Positions 19,301 to 29,720 of a stretch of DNA of 64,000 bases are shown piece by piece. This stretch comes from Borrelia miyamotoi (lineage in GTDB: Bacteria; Spirochaetota; Spirochaetia; Borreliales; Borreliaceae): the NCBI RefSeq assembly GCF_019668505.1, contig NZ_AP024371.1, forward strand, positions 620,001 to 684,000, given 5' to 3'. Below the pieces are notes generated by a model. The model made no database searches. It was not told the origin of the DNA and was given only the letters and a program-made list of their open reading frames with translations. Made by a program: the position numbers and the translations under genes. The stretch's first letter is position 1; each line of letters opens with the position of its first letter.

Positions 19301-20587
19301 CTATATTAAAACGTATATTTCACATATTTCTTTATGGTGTTTTTTTATGATTTTTTTTATGTTTTCTATTTTTTGTATTAACTTTTTTAAGTTATTTTCA
19401 TAATTTAAATCTAGTTTAATATAGAGAATTAAGTTATTTCCTTGATGTGAAAAATTAAGTTCTTTGAAATTTGCATCAATATTTTTTAATGTGTTTTTAA
19501 CTTCTCTTTTTAAATCTATATCTTGTTTTGAGAGAAGGTTATTAGCATTGTTTATGATTACCTGTAGTCCTTCTTTGATCATGATAAAACTAATGCATAT
19601 GGATATTACTTTATCAAATCCTGTCCATACGTAGTTTGCAAGTAATAAGCTTAGTGTAGTGCCTCCATGGGAGAATATGCAGTTTTTATCAGATGATGAT
19701 AATGCTAGAAGCAAGTAATTGTTATATCGTTTACCAATTTGGAATTTTGCCAAATATTCAATTATTTTGACTAAAAAAAAGATAAAGGGTACTAATGGTA
19801 TCCAAATGCTTTTTTTTAAAGAATTATTTGAAAATATTTCTAATATGTTTTTTTTATCTTCTTGAGAATGATGGTCATAGTTATGATGATGAATATGTAA
19901 TTCAGATTTACTGCTAAGATTTATTAGTTTATTCAATCCTGTTGTGTTTAAAAATATTGTAAATCCTGTAATTATTATAATTATTCCTATAATAAATGAT
20001 ATTAGGTTTTCTATTTTTTTATATCCATAAGGATAATAAATTGTCTCGGGACGACTTGTAATTTTTAAACTAAAATAGGTAATTGTAGATAGTATAAGAT
20101 CTGATATAACATGAAGTGCATCTGCAATGAGTGCAAAGGAATTAAAGAGAATTCCTACAGTAAGTTTAGATGTTATTGATGCTATTTCTGCTAATATTGA
20201 GCTAAGTCCTATTTTCATTATAATCGTATTTTTTTTTGTTTCATAAGTTAAGTCTTTTTCATATATATTATTTTCGTTTGAAAATTCTAGGCTTTTAAGT
20301 TCTTCATTTATGTCATTGATTTCGCATAAAATTTTTTTTAGCTTATTTTTTTTGCCATAATAAATTAGATTATTAATTAGGACTTTTTCTATTCCCTCTG
20401 CTTTGAAATTTGGATCAATATAGAAATGATTAATTTTAATCTCTTTGTTTTTTATTTGTGCTTTAAGATATGAAATTATTTTCATGTTATTTTCTATATA
20501 AGCTATATAAATTTCATCTTTTTTTAAGCTTTCAAGTTTTAAATGAGAGTACTTATTAATATTTTTATATTTGATTATCTTGATCAT
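19301..20587 (-). CDS. GNAT-like domain fused to a CDF-family metal transporter
   Basis: The C-terminal three quarters is a cation diffusion facilitator, which exports divalent metals in exchange for protons. It has TM segments from about residue 125, HxxxD in TM2 (His159, Asp163), a His-rich loop (HIHHHNYDHH, 231-240) and a cytoplasmic tail. The first 115 residues look like a GNAT acetyltransferase fold: HFYIDPNFKAEGIEKVLINN at 54-73 is motif A, although the acetyl-CoA loop is imperfect. In TM5 the usual HxxxD site reads Cys303 and His307. The gene matches BB0616. The metal is uncertain; manganese or zinc are the natural candidates. It is transcribed alone. Confidence 0.85.
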   Translation of the reverse strand: MIKIIKYKNINKYSHLKLESLKKDEIYIAYIENNMKIISYLKAQIKNKEIKINHFYIDPNFKAEGIEKVLINNLIYYGKKNKLKKILCEINDINEELKSLEFSNENNIYEKDLTYETKKNTIIMKIGLSSILAEIASITSKLTVGILFNSFALIADALHVISDLILSTITYFSLKITSRPETIYYPYGYKKIENLISFIIGIIIIITGFTIFLNTTGLNKLINLSSKSELHIHHHNYDHHSQEDKKNILEIFSNNSLKKSIWIPLVPFIFFLVKIIEYLAKFQIGKRYNNYLLLALSSSDKNCIFSHGGTTLSLLLANYVWTGFDKVISICISFIMIKEGLQVIINNANNLLSKQDIDLKREVKNTLKNIDANFKELNFSHQGNNLILYIKLDLNYENNLKKLIQKIENIKKIIKKHHKEICEIYVLI

Positions 20588-20820
20588 GTTTTCACTTTAC
20601 CTTTTTTTGCTGCATAATCCTATTATTTGTAAAGATAGCATTATTTTTTTTGATGTTCAATTAATTTTGTTAATATCCTAAATTAGGTGGAAGTTGTTGG
20701 AGGTTATGTTACAATCTCAATTTTTTGTTAAGTAATGTAAAAGATATATTTTAAAGATAAAGTTTTAATAAGTAATGTAAATAATTATGAAAGATTTTTG
20801 CCTTTATATAAGCTTTGAAG

Positions 20821-21276
20821 TTATGTAATTTGGTTTGTCTTAAATATCCTTGATAGTTCTTCTTTATTGAATGGAACTTTAAGTAAATCTTTCAGTGTAT
20901 AAATTTGTGATACTTTTTTAGTAACTTTAAATTGATTAGGATCTGTTATTAATATTTTGGTATCTTCTTCAAAAAATTCTGACATTACTTGACGACATAT
21001 TGCACATGGAACACTTGCTGGAATTGTTGTAATCATTATAAAGTCTATTTTTTGTGTGCTAACAGATGATATCATATTCATTATTGCAGCTTGTTCTGCA
21101 CAACGAGTTGCCCCAAAGCTTGCATTTTCAACATTTGAACCTTGAAAAAATAAATTTTCTTTGGTTTTAATACAAGCCCCTACTTTAAATTGTGAATATG
21201 GTGAATATGCATTATTTCTTGCAGCTTCAGCTAATTGAAATGCTTTTTCAATTGTTCTTTGTTCATTATTTTCCAT
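20821..21276 (-). CDS. cdd: Cytidine deaminase
   Basis: This enzyme deaminates cytidine and deoxycytidine to uridine forms for pyrimidine salvage. The zinc site is complete: CAE within NVENASFGATRCAEQAA and the CxxC of SVPCAICRQ. The substrate-binding FKVGA segment is also present. The protein has 151 residues, a size typical of homotetrameric bacterial enzymes. AAGGAG lies eight bases before ATG 21276. The 233-base spacer to the transporter gene downstream shows no gene. Confidence 0.95.
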   Translation of the reverse strand: MENNEQRTIEKAFQLAEAARNNAYSPYSQFKVGACIKTKENLFFQGSNVENASFGATRCAEQAAIMNMISSVSTQKIDFIMITTIPASVPCAICRQVMSEFFEEDTKILITDPNQFKVTKKVSQIYTLKDLLKVPFNKEELSRIFKTNQIT

Positions 21277-21406
21277 TTAAGACTCCTTGATTTATTGTGT
21301 TGTCAATTATAGCACAGTGCTTATAATTTTCTATTGAAATATTGTAGAATGTTTAATGGTAAGAGATAGTTGTTGATTTATGTGAAAGGATTGTTAATGT
21401 TTTTTT

Positions 21407-22366
21407 ATGATAGATGTTATTAATTTTATTAAGAAATATAATAATTTTATTATTATTGGACATAAAGAGCCTGATTTCGATTGTATTGGTTCGTCTTTAG
21501 CTTTAGCTTCTTTTTTGTCTAGAATAAATAAAAAGGCTATTATGTTAAATGAGGGTCCTTTTGTTAGGAAGGAAATAATTCCTTTTGAAAATAAGTTTTT
21601 ATCTAGATGGCCAGATATTGATTTTTCAGATTATGCTGTCATTATTTTGGATTGTTCCATATATGATCGAGTTGGAGATGAATTTGTTTTTTATATAAAA
21701 AAAATGCCTATTGTGGTTATTGATCATCATGCGTCGGGTGATAAGTTAGATGCTCCTGGTTATGTTGATCCTTGTGCTCCTTCAACTACTTTTTTGATTG
21801 AGAAATTGGTTAGAGAGTTTGGACATGAGGTTACTAAAGAAGAAGCATGGTATATTTTAGTTGGATTTTGCACAGATACAGGATTTTTTAGATTTATCTC
21901 AAGAAGTGATCCTGAGCCTTTTGAAATGGTGGCTAGACTTGTTTCTAAAGGCTTAAGCCTTAAGGATGTTTATAGTTATGTTGAATCTGTTAAGAGTTTA
22001 ACTTCAATAGATATTCTTAGTATGATGTTAAATAATCTTAGATCTTATTTTGATGGAAAAGTATTGCTTACTGTTTTGCCTTTCAATTCTAAGCAGGATA
22101 CTAATGTTAGTGGCGTTAATGAGTTATTTTATGCACTTCTTGCTAATGTTGAGAATAATGAAATATTAGTTATTTTAAAGGAGATAGGGGATGGTTCTAT
22201 TTTGGTGGGGCTTCGCTCTAGAGAATATTTTGACGTGGGTGAACTTGCAAAATGTTTTGGAGGCGGGGGACATAAGCATGCTAGTGGGTTTAAGGTAAAA
22301 AATAGTACTTTAACTCTTTTAGAAAGTCAGATCATAGCATATATTAAGGACTTTATTAAGAACTAA
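21407..22366 (+). CDS. DHH-family phosphoesterase (NrnA-like)
   Basis: This protein is likely a manganese-dependent enzyme that removes nucleotides from very short RNAs or dephosphorylates pAp. It could instead act on cyclic dinucleotides, so the substrate is open. Metal-binding motifs are clear: [12 protein letters not shown] (18-29), ILDCS (80-84) and VIDHH with DHH at 106-108. The C-terminal DHHA1 substrate domain ends in [11 protein letters not shown]. The length of 319 residues fits NrnA. The start is ATG at 21407; a stop lies just upstream in frame. Its last 11 bases overlap the converging glycosidase gene. Confidence 0.92.
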   Translation: MIDVINFIKKYNNFIIIGHKEPDFDCIGSSLALASFLSRINKKAIMLNEGPFVRKEIIPFENKFLSRWPDIDFSDYAVIILDCSIYDRVGDEFVFYIKKMPIVVIDHHASGDKLDAPGYVDPCAPSTTFLIEKLVREFGHEVTKEEAWYILVGFCTDTGFFRFISRSDPEPFEMVARLVSKGLSLKDVYSYVESVKSLTSIDILSMMLNNLRSYFDGKVLLTVLPFNSKQDTNVSGVNELFYALLANVENNEILVILKEIGDGSILVGLRSREYFDVGELAKCFGGGGHKHASGFKVKNSTLTLLESQIIAYIKDFIKN

Positions 22367-24011
22367 AGTTTGTTAAAGGAATTTGTCCTTTTGGATTAAA
22401 GTCTTCTGTCAAAGTTAGGAAGCCGGATTTAAATGTCAATATTGTTGTTCCGTATACTATTACTATATTGTGTATCCAGTCTAGTTTTTTGATATTTTGG
22501 GGTGTGAGTGAGGCCATTATACTTATTTTATCTTTATATTCTTTTAAGTTTTCTATGTATTTCAGACTGCCGGGTGTTGAGAGATTAAAAATAACTTGCT
22601 CATGTGTTTCAATTAATTTTTTTATTTCTTGAAGTTTTTTAGGTTTTATGCTGTTTAAAGGATAATAGTCATAATAATAACTGGAGCTGTTTGGAAATAT
22701 TTTTTTACCTTCTGTAATCATTGTTTTATAAGGTGATATTAAAAGTGTTTTTTTGTGCTTTGAAACTTTTTTCGATAATTTGACTTTTGTTATCCCTCTT
22801 AATGTGCTTTGTTCAAAAAATTTTTTGGCCTCTTTGGTAGGTATTGTTTGAGTTTTTTTTAGATTTGGATAAAGTGTTATTTTATTTTTTTTCTCTTTTA
22901 AGTATTCTAATTTTATTCTAAGTATTCTCTTGTTGGATTTAATAATATTTTCTCTTATCTCATTATCTTTTTTCATTAGACTTAATAGGTTGTTGTAGGC
23001 GTTATTTTGGATGTCTTCATTTAGTGATATTAATAAAATGTCAGTTTCAGTTCTAATAATTCTCTCAATTGTGTCATAGATGCTCTCGTTTTTGTATCTT
23101 ACGGCATTCATTAATAAATCGTCTGTTATTATTAAATTATCATATTTCAGATTTTTCCTAAGTAGTTTCTTTATTATTTCAATTGATGATGATGCAGGTA
23201 TTGCTTTGCCATTTGTAAGCATTGGATATGCTATATGTCCACTCATAATTATTGGAATGTTTTCTTGTATTAGTATTTTGTATGGTAATAGTTCATTTGA
23301 TTGCATTTCTCTTAAATTTAAATTTATTGTTGGCATTTGTGTATGAGAATCAATAGTGGTATTCCCGTGTCCGGGGAAGTGTTTTGCTGTTGAAATTATT
23401 CCTGCTTGTTTTTGACCTTTGTAAAAGGCTAAAGCAAACAGAGAAACAATTTTAGGATTATTTGAATATGTTCTTGGGCCTATTGCGAAATTATCTTCAT
23501 TGCTGTAAATATCTGTTATGGGTGCAAAATTTAGATTAATTCCAAGTTGTCTTAACTCATTTGCTATGTAATATCCTGTAAGGTAAGAGTCGTTTGGCGA
23601 TAGAGTAGCTGTAATTCCAAGATTTCCTATTGTTTTTGATGTGTTAAGCTTTATATGTTGTGTCCATCCACCTTCTTGGTCTGTTGCAATGAATAGAGGA
23701 ATTTTAAATCTATTGTTTTGAGACATTGATTGTGCTTGATTTATGCTTTTTATTAGCATTTGTAAATTTTTGGCGTTCCATCCAAAAATTTTTATTCCTC
23801 CTAGATTTTTATCTTTTATGAAATTCAGGGTAAATTTGGTTATTTTATCTCCTGGATAACTTATCATAAACATTTGTCCCAATAGTTCTTTATCGTCCAT
23901 TTGGTTTACTATTTTATCTATTAACTTTTCTTTGTCTTTTGTAGTCCAAAAGTTATGAGGAAAGCAATTATTATTGATAAAAAGGATCGTAATACAAATA
24001 ATTTTTTTCAT
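22356..24011 (-). CDS. Glycoside hydrolase family 3 beta-N-acetylhexosaminidase-like protein
   Basis: GH3 enzymes of the NagZ type cleave N-acetylglucosamine from muropeptides or chitooligomers. The protein carries the NagZ loop KHFPGHG (210-216) followed by DSH (221-223), which supplies the Asp-His acid/base pair, and a nucleophile region [10 protein letters not shown] (295-304). A hydrophobic N-terminus suggests secretion or a lipoprotein-like start. After about residue 350 an extra C-terminal region of about 200 residues resembles the second domain of larger GH3 enzymes. It matches BB0620. The two stop codons of this gene and the DHH gene overlap tail to tail. Confidence 0.88.
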   Translation of the reverse strand: MKKIICITILFINNNCFPHNFWTTKDKEKLIDKIVNQMDDKELLGQMFMISYPGDKITKFTLNFIKDKNLGGIKIFGWNAKNLQMLIKSINQAQSMSQNNRFKIPLFIATDQEGGWTQHIKLNTSKTIGNLGITATLSPNDSYLTGYYIANELRQLGINLNFAPITDIYSNEDNFAIGPRTYSNNPKIVSLFALAFYKGQKQAGIISTAKHFPGHGNTTIDSHTQMPTINLNLREMQSNELLPYKILIQENIPIIMSGHIAYPMLTNGKAIPASSSIEIIKKLLRKNLKYDNLIITDDLLMNAVRYKNESIYDTIERIIRTETDILLISLNEDIQNNAYNNLLSLMKKDNEIRENIIKSNKRILRIKLEYLKEKKNKITLYPNLKKTQTIPTKEAKKFFEQSTLRGITKVKLSKKVSKHKKTLLISPYKTMITEGKKIFPNSSSYYYDYYPLNSIKPKKLQEIKKLIETHEQVIFNLSTPGSLKYIENLKEYKDKISIMASLTPQNIKKLDWIHNIVIVYGTTILTFKSGFLTLTEDFNPKGQIPLTNFSS

Positions 24012-24341
24012 TTAAGTCATACTAATCTTCTATTTTTTGCTCATAAACATCTTATATTGTTTCATTCTAGGTCCTTATTATTTTAAAATCACTTCAATGA
24101 ATGAAAAAATTTAAATTATAAATTTTTGTTCTTATTCTAATTCATAATTAGAAAATTTAATTTATCATCAATAATAATTTTATTCTTCTCTTTAAAAAAT
24201 ACCAAGTACTTATTTTCTAAAGAGACGTTATTAATATATTAATTGATTATGATCGTTTTAACGAAATGAGTTGTATCATGAAAATGATAGTTTGATATTG
24301 ACAAAATATCTTTGAATTTATACACTTTAATGGCTATATAA
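24012..24341. other. 330-base AT-rich spacer upstream of tRNA(CAT)
   Basis: No open frame of useful length and no RNA gene is visible. The right end holds the promoter at 24298-24326. The left end must hold the minus-strand promoter of the glycosidase gene, which I cannot place. A weak inverted repeat around AAAATA...TATTTT near 24200 is not convincing. Confidence 0.5.
24298..24326 (+). promoter_or_regulatory. Promoter of tRNA(CAT) and the DJ-1 family gene
   Basis: A consensus TTGACA at 24298-24303 is followed after exactly 17 bases by TACACT at 24321-24326, 16 bases before the tRNA. Confidence 0.75.
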
Positions 24342-24415
24342 GCTGATGTAGCTCAGTTGGTTAGAGCACTCGGCTCATATCCGAGTTGTCGTGGGTTCGA
24401 TTCCCTCCATCAGCA
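24342..24415 (+). tRNA. tRNA with CAT anticodon (elongator Met, or Ile2)
   Basis: Acceptor stem GCTGATG with CATCAGC is fully paired and the anticodon stem lacks the triple G-C of initiators, so this is not tRNA-fMet. CAT could be elongator methionine or the lysidine-modified isoleucine tRNA; I cannot separate these by eye. CCA is not encoded. Confidence 0.9.
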
Positions 24416-24431
24416 TAAAGGAGCTTACATT

Positions 24432-24977
24432 ATGAGAGTAGCTATTGTGCTTGCAAATGGCTTTGAAGAGACTGAAGCTATAATCCCTATGAATATTTTA
24501 AGACGTGGTGGTGTGAATATTAAGGTTATCAGCTTAAATGATGATAAAGTTGTTATAGGTGCTAGGGGATTTAGTTTTTTGGCTGATGAGAATATATCAG
24601 GGTGTAGTGCAGATGGTGTTGATTTAATAATATTGCCTGGGGGGATGTCTGGCGCTATAAATCTTTTTGAATCAAGAGACTTGGATAGAATCTTAAGAAG
24701 TATGAATTTACAAGGCAAGTTTATTGCAGCCATTTGTGCATCACCAGTGATTGTGCTTGCTGCAAAGGGGCTCTTAGGTATAAATAAATTTACGTGCTAT
24801 CCGGGATTTGAAAATGGTATTACTGATGGTGAATTTATAGATGAAAATGTTGTTATTAGTAATAATTTCATTACTTCTAAGGGTGTTGGTACAGCTTTTG
24901 AATTTGCTTTTGCTTTACTTAAAATACTTAAGGGAGAGAAAGTACTTGAAGATGTAAAAAATCAAGTTTTGCTTTAG
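24432..24977 (+). CDS. DJ-1/PfpI (ThiJ) family protein
   Basis: A 181-residue protein of the DJ-1 superfamily, which includes deglycases, stress chaperones and proteases. The nucleophile elbow IAAICASP holds Cys102, and the conserved early Glu lies in GFEETEA. LILPGGMSG is a further family segment. The older label, thiamine-precursor biosynthesis, is not supported by anything nearby. The open frame runs back through the tRNA; the start is ATG 24432 because AAAGGAG lies nine bases before it. It shares a transcript with the tRNA. Confidence 0.9.
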   Translation: MRVAIVLANGFEETEAIIPMNILRRGGVNIKVISLNDDKVVIGARGFSFLADENISGCSADGVDLIILPGGMSGAINLFESRDLDRILRSMNLQGKFIAAICASPVIVLAAKGLLGINKFTCYPGFENGITDGEFIDENVVISNNFITSKGVGTAFEFAFALLKILKGEKVLEDVKNQVLL

Positions 24978-25029
24978 GGTGATTTACAATATTTAAAATC
25001 TAGGGTATTTTGATTGATCTAATTTATGA

Positions 25030-26235
25030 TTATTTTGAAATTAAATTTTTGATATTTTCAAGAATAATTAATTCTTCATTTGTTGGTATTATAAGTATTT
25101 TTGTCTTGCTTTTTTTACTTGAGATTTCAGATTCTACGTTTTTTTCTCTTGCTAGACTATTCTTTTGCGGATCAATTTCTATTCCAATGTTCTCAAAGCC
25201 TTTTAGTGCCAGTTCTCTTATTCCATAATCGGTAATACCTATTCCGGCTGTGAAAATTACTGCATCAACATTGAAATCAAGAACTGCAAGGTAAGATCCG
25301 ATATATTTTTTTATTCTATAAGCCATTATTTCAACTGCAAGTTTGGAATTATAGTCATTTTTTTCTACTCTTTCCCAAATATCTCTGAGATCGTTTGATT
25401 TAAGAGATATTCCAAGCATGCCACTTTCTTTGTTAAGGATTTCTTCAATCTTTCTTGGGGTTTTGTTGAGTAGTTTGCTCATTAAAGGGATAATTGCAGG
25501 ATCTATATCACCACTTCTTGTACCCATTACAAGTCCTTCAAGAGGGGTAAGGCCCATGCTTGTATCGTAAGATACTCCTTTTTTGACTGCATTAATGCTT
25601 GAGCCATTGCCTAGATGTAATATTATTAAGTTTAGATCTTTTGTATTTTTGTTAAGTATTGTTGAAACTCTTTTTGTTATGTATTCATATGATAAACCGT
25701 GAAATCCATATTTTCTAACGTTATGGTTTTTGTACCAGGAATATGGTGTAGCGTATAGGAATGCCTTTTCGTTCATGGTTTTATGCCATGATGTGTCAAA
25801 GCATAAAACTTGTTTAGCGTTTGGAAATATTTTAGTTATTGTTTCTATTACTTTTATTGCAATTGGATTGTGGAGAGGTGCAAGCTTAGAGACCATTTTT
25901 AGTTTGTTTAAGACATTCTCATTAAGTACTACTGAATTTTTGAAATTTGGCCCTCCATGTACAATTCTGTGTCCTATTGCTTTAATTTCATCTGGTGTGT
26001 CTATGATTTTTAATTTTTTGGTTAATATGCTAATCAGTTGTTTTAATGCTTTCTTGTGTGATTTAATACTTGGATCTGTTTTTTCCAGTAATCCGTTTTT
26101 GGTTTTAATTTTAATTATTGATTCTCTTGTTTTTATTTTTTCAATTGTTCCAGATGCTAGGACTTGTGCGTCTTTGTTTTTATAGAGTGTAAATTTTAAT
26201 GAAGAGCTTCCTGTATTGAGTGTTAATATTTTCAT
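25030..26235 (-). CDS. ackA: Acetate kinase
   Basis: This enzyme interconverts acetate plus ATP and acetyl phosphate. In Borrelia it may supply acetyl phosphate for the mevalonate route and signalling. Signatures are the [12 protein letters not shown] start, [32 protein letters not shown] and FTAGIG. At about 401 residues it has normal length. GTG at 26244 is possible, but AGGTGA (overlapping the mfd stop) sits six bases before ATG 26235, which I prefer. It follows mfd by five bases and is probably coupled to it. Confidence 0.95.
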   Translation of the reverse strand: MKILTLNTGSSSLKFTLYKNKDAQVLASGTIEKIKTRESIIKIKTKNGLLEKTDPSIKSHKKALKQLISILTKKLKIIDTPDEIKAIGHRIVHGGPNFKNSVVLNENVLNKLKMVSKLAPLHNPIAIKVIETITKIFPNAKQVLCFDTSWHKTMNEKAFLYATPYSWYKNHNVRKYGFHGLSYEYITKRVSTILNKNTKDLNLIILHLGNGSSINAVKKGVSYDTSMGLTPLEGLVMGTRSGDIDPAIIPLMSKLLNKTPRKIEEILNKESGMLGISLKSNDLRDIWERVEKNDYNSKLAVEIMAYRIKKYIGSYLAVLDFNVDAVIFTAGIGITDYGIRELALKGFENIGIEIDPQKNSLAREKNVESEISSKKSKTKILIIPTNEELIILENIKNLISK

Positions 26236-26240
26236 ATCTT

Positions 26241-29200
26241 TCACCTTATTTTGCCATTAAGATAGTTCAAATTTTTGTATATACAATTAATTTTTTCAGA
26301 TACTTTAATATTTTTTAAATTTAGAAAAATTGAATTTTTGTATTTTGGATTTATTTTAATTATGGTGGGATTGTCTTTTATAATTTGCATTATTTTTTCA
26401 GCAGGAATGCTTTTTATGTTTAAATATTCGATTTCGAGTAATCCATTTCTTTCTTTAAGGCTTACAATATTGAGTTTTTTTGCAATAATTTTTAATCCTG
26501 CTAATAGAAATAAGTTATTTAGCTCTTTTGGGATTGATCCAAATCGATCATGAATTTCATCTCTTATTTTATTATTTTCTTCTTCACTTTGAATGGATGA
26601 GATTTTTTTATAGATTAATATTTTATCTTGTTCGTTATTTACATAGCTATCGGGTATGAATCCATTATAGTTGATTTCAATAATGACTTTGTCTTCTTTG
26701 AGATTCTTGCTTCCCATTCGCTTCTCAATTGCTTTGTTTAGCATTTTTAAGTAGTAATCTAGACCAATAGATTCGATTTCTCCATGTTGTTCTCTTCCAA
26801 GTAGATTTCCAACACCTCTTATTTCCATATCTTTTATTGCTATTTGAAATCCTGATCCAAGTTCTGAGGATTCAGATATTGCTCTTAGTCTTTCAATCGC
26901 ATTTTCTTTTAAGCTCGAGTTTTCTTTATATAGGAGATAAGCAAAGGCTTTCTGTGAGCCTCTTCCAACTCTGCCCCTCAGTTGGTATAGTTGTGCAAGT
27001 CCAAATCTATTTGCATTGTTAATAATTATTGTGTTTGCATTTTCAATATCTATTCCATTTTCGATTATTGTTGTTGCTATGAGTACTTGGTATGATTTGT
27101 TTATAAAATCATGCATAATATTTTCAATTTGGTTACCTGTAAGTTTTGCATGGAGGGTTGCAATTCTTGCATAAGGAACTATTTTTTCTAGCATTGCTTT
27201 TATTGAGTCTAATTCTTGAATATTATGATGCACAAAAAAAACTTGTCCATCTCTTGAAAGCTCATTTTCTATTGCATGTTTAATTAATAGCTCACTAAAT
27301 TTTTCTACATAAGTTTCAATTTTAATTCTGTTTTTGGGTGGAGTTTTTAAAACAGAAATGTCCCTTAGTTTAATTAATGACATATGAAGAGATCTTGGAA
27401 TTGGAGTTGCTGATAGAGCAAGGCAGTCAACAGAGACTTTTATTTCTTTTAGTTTCTCTTTTTCTCTTACTCCGAATCTTTGTTCTTCATCAATTATAAT
27501 GAGACCTAAGTTTTGATATGTTATTTTCTTAGAGAGTATTTTGTGTGTTCCAATTATTATGTCAATTTTTCCTGTTTCTAAGTTTTGAATGATTTCCTTT
27601 TCTTTTGATTTTTTTGTAAACCTGCTCATCATTGCAATTTTGATTGGAAAGTTTTTGAATCTTTGCTTAAATGTGTTGAAATGTTGTTCTGTAAGAATTG
27701 TTGTTGGAGAAAGTATTGCTACTTGTTTGTTTCCCATGACAGCTTTAAATGCGGTTCTCATTGCAACTTCTGTTTTACCAAATCCAACATCGCCGCACAA
27801 AAGTCTGTCCATTACTTTTGAACTCATCATATCTTGTTTGATTTCTGATATTGCGGTTAATTGATCTGAAGTTTCATCGTATGGGAATTCTGATTCAAAT
27901 AATAATTGCAGTTCATGATCTTGAGGATATTTAAATCCCTTGATACTTTCTCGTTCTGAATAAAGTGCAACAAGATGATCGGCAATTTCATCAATTCTTT
28001 TCTTTGTGTAAGCTTTTTTCTTTTCCCATGTTTTTGAACTGATTTTATCTAATTTTATATTTTGTGTTTCATTGCCAATATACTTTTGAATAAGGTGTGT
28101 TTGTTCAATTGGGATAAATAATTTTTCATCATCTGCATATTCAATTTCAATGTAGTCTTTTTCAAGGAGACTTGTTTTGATTCTTTTTATCTGTCGGAAT
28201 ATTCCAATTCCATGGTTGATGTGAACTACGTAACTATTTTTTTCAATTTCAGTAAATGAATCAATAATTTTTGTCTTTGATGATTCGAAAGTTTTGTTTA
28301 TTTTTTGTCTTCTATTAAAGATATCTGATTCAGTAATAATGGCTATTTTTTCTTTGTTTATTATAAGTGAGCTTGATATTTTAAAAATCTCAATTATGGT
28401 TTTTGGCAGATCCTTGAAGACATATTTTAATTTTTCTTTTTGTGAATTAGATTCTGCTGCAATAATTACTTTAAATCCGTTGTTTAGCCAGTTTTTTATT
28501 TCTTCCTTTATAAGTTTAATGTTTGAAAAAAATTTACACTTACTTTCGATTTTAAATTCTATGAGTTCTTCTGTTGTTGTGTTTGCAGGGGATTTTACAA
28601 AAAATATATTAGTTTTTAGTTTTAAATCTTTCAAATTTATGAAAATTTCTTTTGGTGAAATTGTTTTTTCTTTTGATTCTATTACTTGATTATAAAGCTT
28701 TTCATACTCTTTGTGGATCTTTTTGATCTCTTCTTCCAAATTTGATATTTCGAAATTTATAGTAGGTGTATCTTCATTTATTTCTTGACTTAGATATGTG
28801 TCTCCTACTAATGGATAAAACATTTCTTCTGCTCTTGCATTATATTTTGTTTCGATTTTTTTAAATAGTTTTTTATATTCATTTTCTTTGATGTAATGTT
28901 TTAATTTGTTTATGCTTGCGTTATCCCAAATAATTTCCTTTGTTGGAATGATATTAAATTCAGAAATATCATTATCTTGTTTTAATTGAGTGAGGGGATT
29001 AAAATATTTGATTTCTTCTATTTTATTAATATGCAGTGAAATTCTTATTGGTTCTGCTTTATTAAATGGGTATATGTCTATTATTTCACCCTTTATTGTA
29101 AATTCTCCAGGTAATGTAACCCTTGTTGTTTTTTCGTATCCTAGTTTTATAAGCTTATTTTCAAAATTTTTTATGTGTATTATCTTACCTGTTTTAATTG

Positions 29201-29624
29201 TGTAAATGTTTTTAAATAAATTTTCTTTTGTAGGAATTTTAGTAAGTAGAGACTTTAGCAAGACAATGTAGATTCCAGGGTTATTTTCGTAAAAATTGAT
29301 TAAGAAATTTACTCGTTTTCTAAAGATCTTACTTTTTGAGTTGATTCCTTGATATGCAAGGGGACTGAAATAATTAAGTTCATATATTTTGTCTGTAATT
29401 TGCATTAAGTCATTTTGAATCTCATCTAAAATATTTTCGTTTTTAACTATTAATATAACTTTATTATTATTGCTGTATTCTTTTATTGTGTTGATTAAAA
29501 AAGCTTTAAAAAATCCTTCGTACCCTACTAATGTAAAAGGTATATTTTTTTCAATGAGTTGTTGCATTCTTTTTAAATTTTGATTGTTATGTAACCTGTT
29601 AGTTAATTCTTTTTTTATATTCAT
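26241..29624 (-). CDS. mfd: Transcription-repair coupling factor
   Basis: Mfd removes RNA polymerase stalled at DNA damage and recruits nucleotide excision repair. Domain order is visible: UvrB-like N-terminal modules, the RNA-polymerase-interaction domain ([11 protein letters not shown]-type segment, [13 protein letters not shown]), then a RecG-like translocase with Walker A GDVGFGKT (Lys617), the DEEQRFG box, LSATPIPR and RGRVGRG. A TRCF C-terminal domain follows. The length of 1127 residues is full size. The gene starts the mfd-ackA pair, with a 96-base gap to the divergent gene upstream. Confidence 0.96.
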   Translation of the reverse strand: MNIKKELTNRLHNNQNLKRMQQLIEKNIPFTLVGYEGFFKAFLINTIKEYSNNNKVILIVKNENILDEIQNDLMQITDKIYELNYFSPLAYQGINSKSKIFRKRVNFLINFYENNPGIYIVLLKSLLTKIPTKENLFKNIYTIKTGKIIHIKNFENKLIKLGYEKTTRVTLPGEFTIKGEIIDIYPFNKAEPIRISLHINKIEEIKYFNPLTQLKQDNDISEFNIIPTKEIIWDNASINKLKHYIKENEYKKLFKKIETKYNARAEEMFYPLVGDTYLSQEINEDTPTINFEISNLEEEIKKIHKEYEKLYNQVIESKEKTISPKEIFINLKDLKLKTNIFFVKSPANTTTEELIEFKIESKCKFFSNIKLIKEEIKNWLNNGFKVIIAAESNSQKEKLKYVFKDLPKTIIEIFKISSSLIINKEKIAIITESDIFNRRQKINKTFESSKTKIIDSFTEIEKNSYVVHINHGIGIFRQIKRIKTSLLEKDYIEIEYADDEKLFIPIEQTHLIQKYIGNETQNIKLDKISSKTWEKKKAYTKKRIDEIADHLVALYSERESIKGFKYPQDHELQLLFESEFPYDETSDQLTAISEIKQDMMSSKVMDRLLCGDVGFGKTEVAMRTAFKAVMGNKQVAILSPTTILTEQHFNTFKQRFKNFPIKIAMMSRFTKKSKEKEIIQNLETGKIDIIIGTHKILSKKITYQNLGLIIIDEEQRFGVREKEKLKEIKVSVDCLALSATPIPRSLHMSLIKLRDISVLKTPPKNRIKIETYVEKFSELLIKHAIENELSRDGQVFFVHHNIQELDSIKAMLEKIVPYARIATLHAKLTGNQIENIMHDFINKSYQVLIATTIIENGIDIENANTIIINNANRFGLAQLYQLRGRVGRGSQKAFAYLLYKENSSLKENAIERLRAISESSELGSGFQIAIKDMEIRGVGNLLGREQHGEIESIGLDYYLKMLNKAIEKRMGSKNLKEDKVIIEINYNGFIPDSYVNNEQDKILIYKKISSIQSEEENNKIRDEIHDRFGSIPKELNNLFLLAGLKIIAKKLNIVSLKERNGLLEIEYLNIKSIPAEKIMQIIKDNPTIIKINPKYKNSIFLNLKNIKVSEKINCIYKNLNYLNGKIR

Positions 29625-29720
29625 TTTTTACCTTTTTGTTTATGTAGTTTAGTATAATATTATATATTATAGGTATGTTCTGTTTCGTTATTTGTAATAT
29701 AATTAGATTTTGAGGAGTTT

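Noticed and set aside
24190-24225. Weak inverted repeat in the long spacer before tRNA(CAT)
   Set aside because: Only six A/T pairs around an interrupted centre; expected by chance at this base composition.
25730-26185. 151-codon open frame opposite ackA
   Set aside because: Antisense shadow of acetate kinase; hydrophobic by composition, with no start signal.
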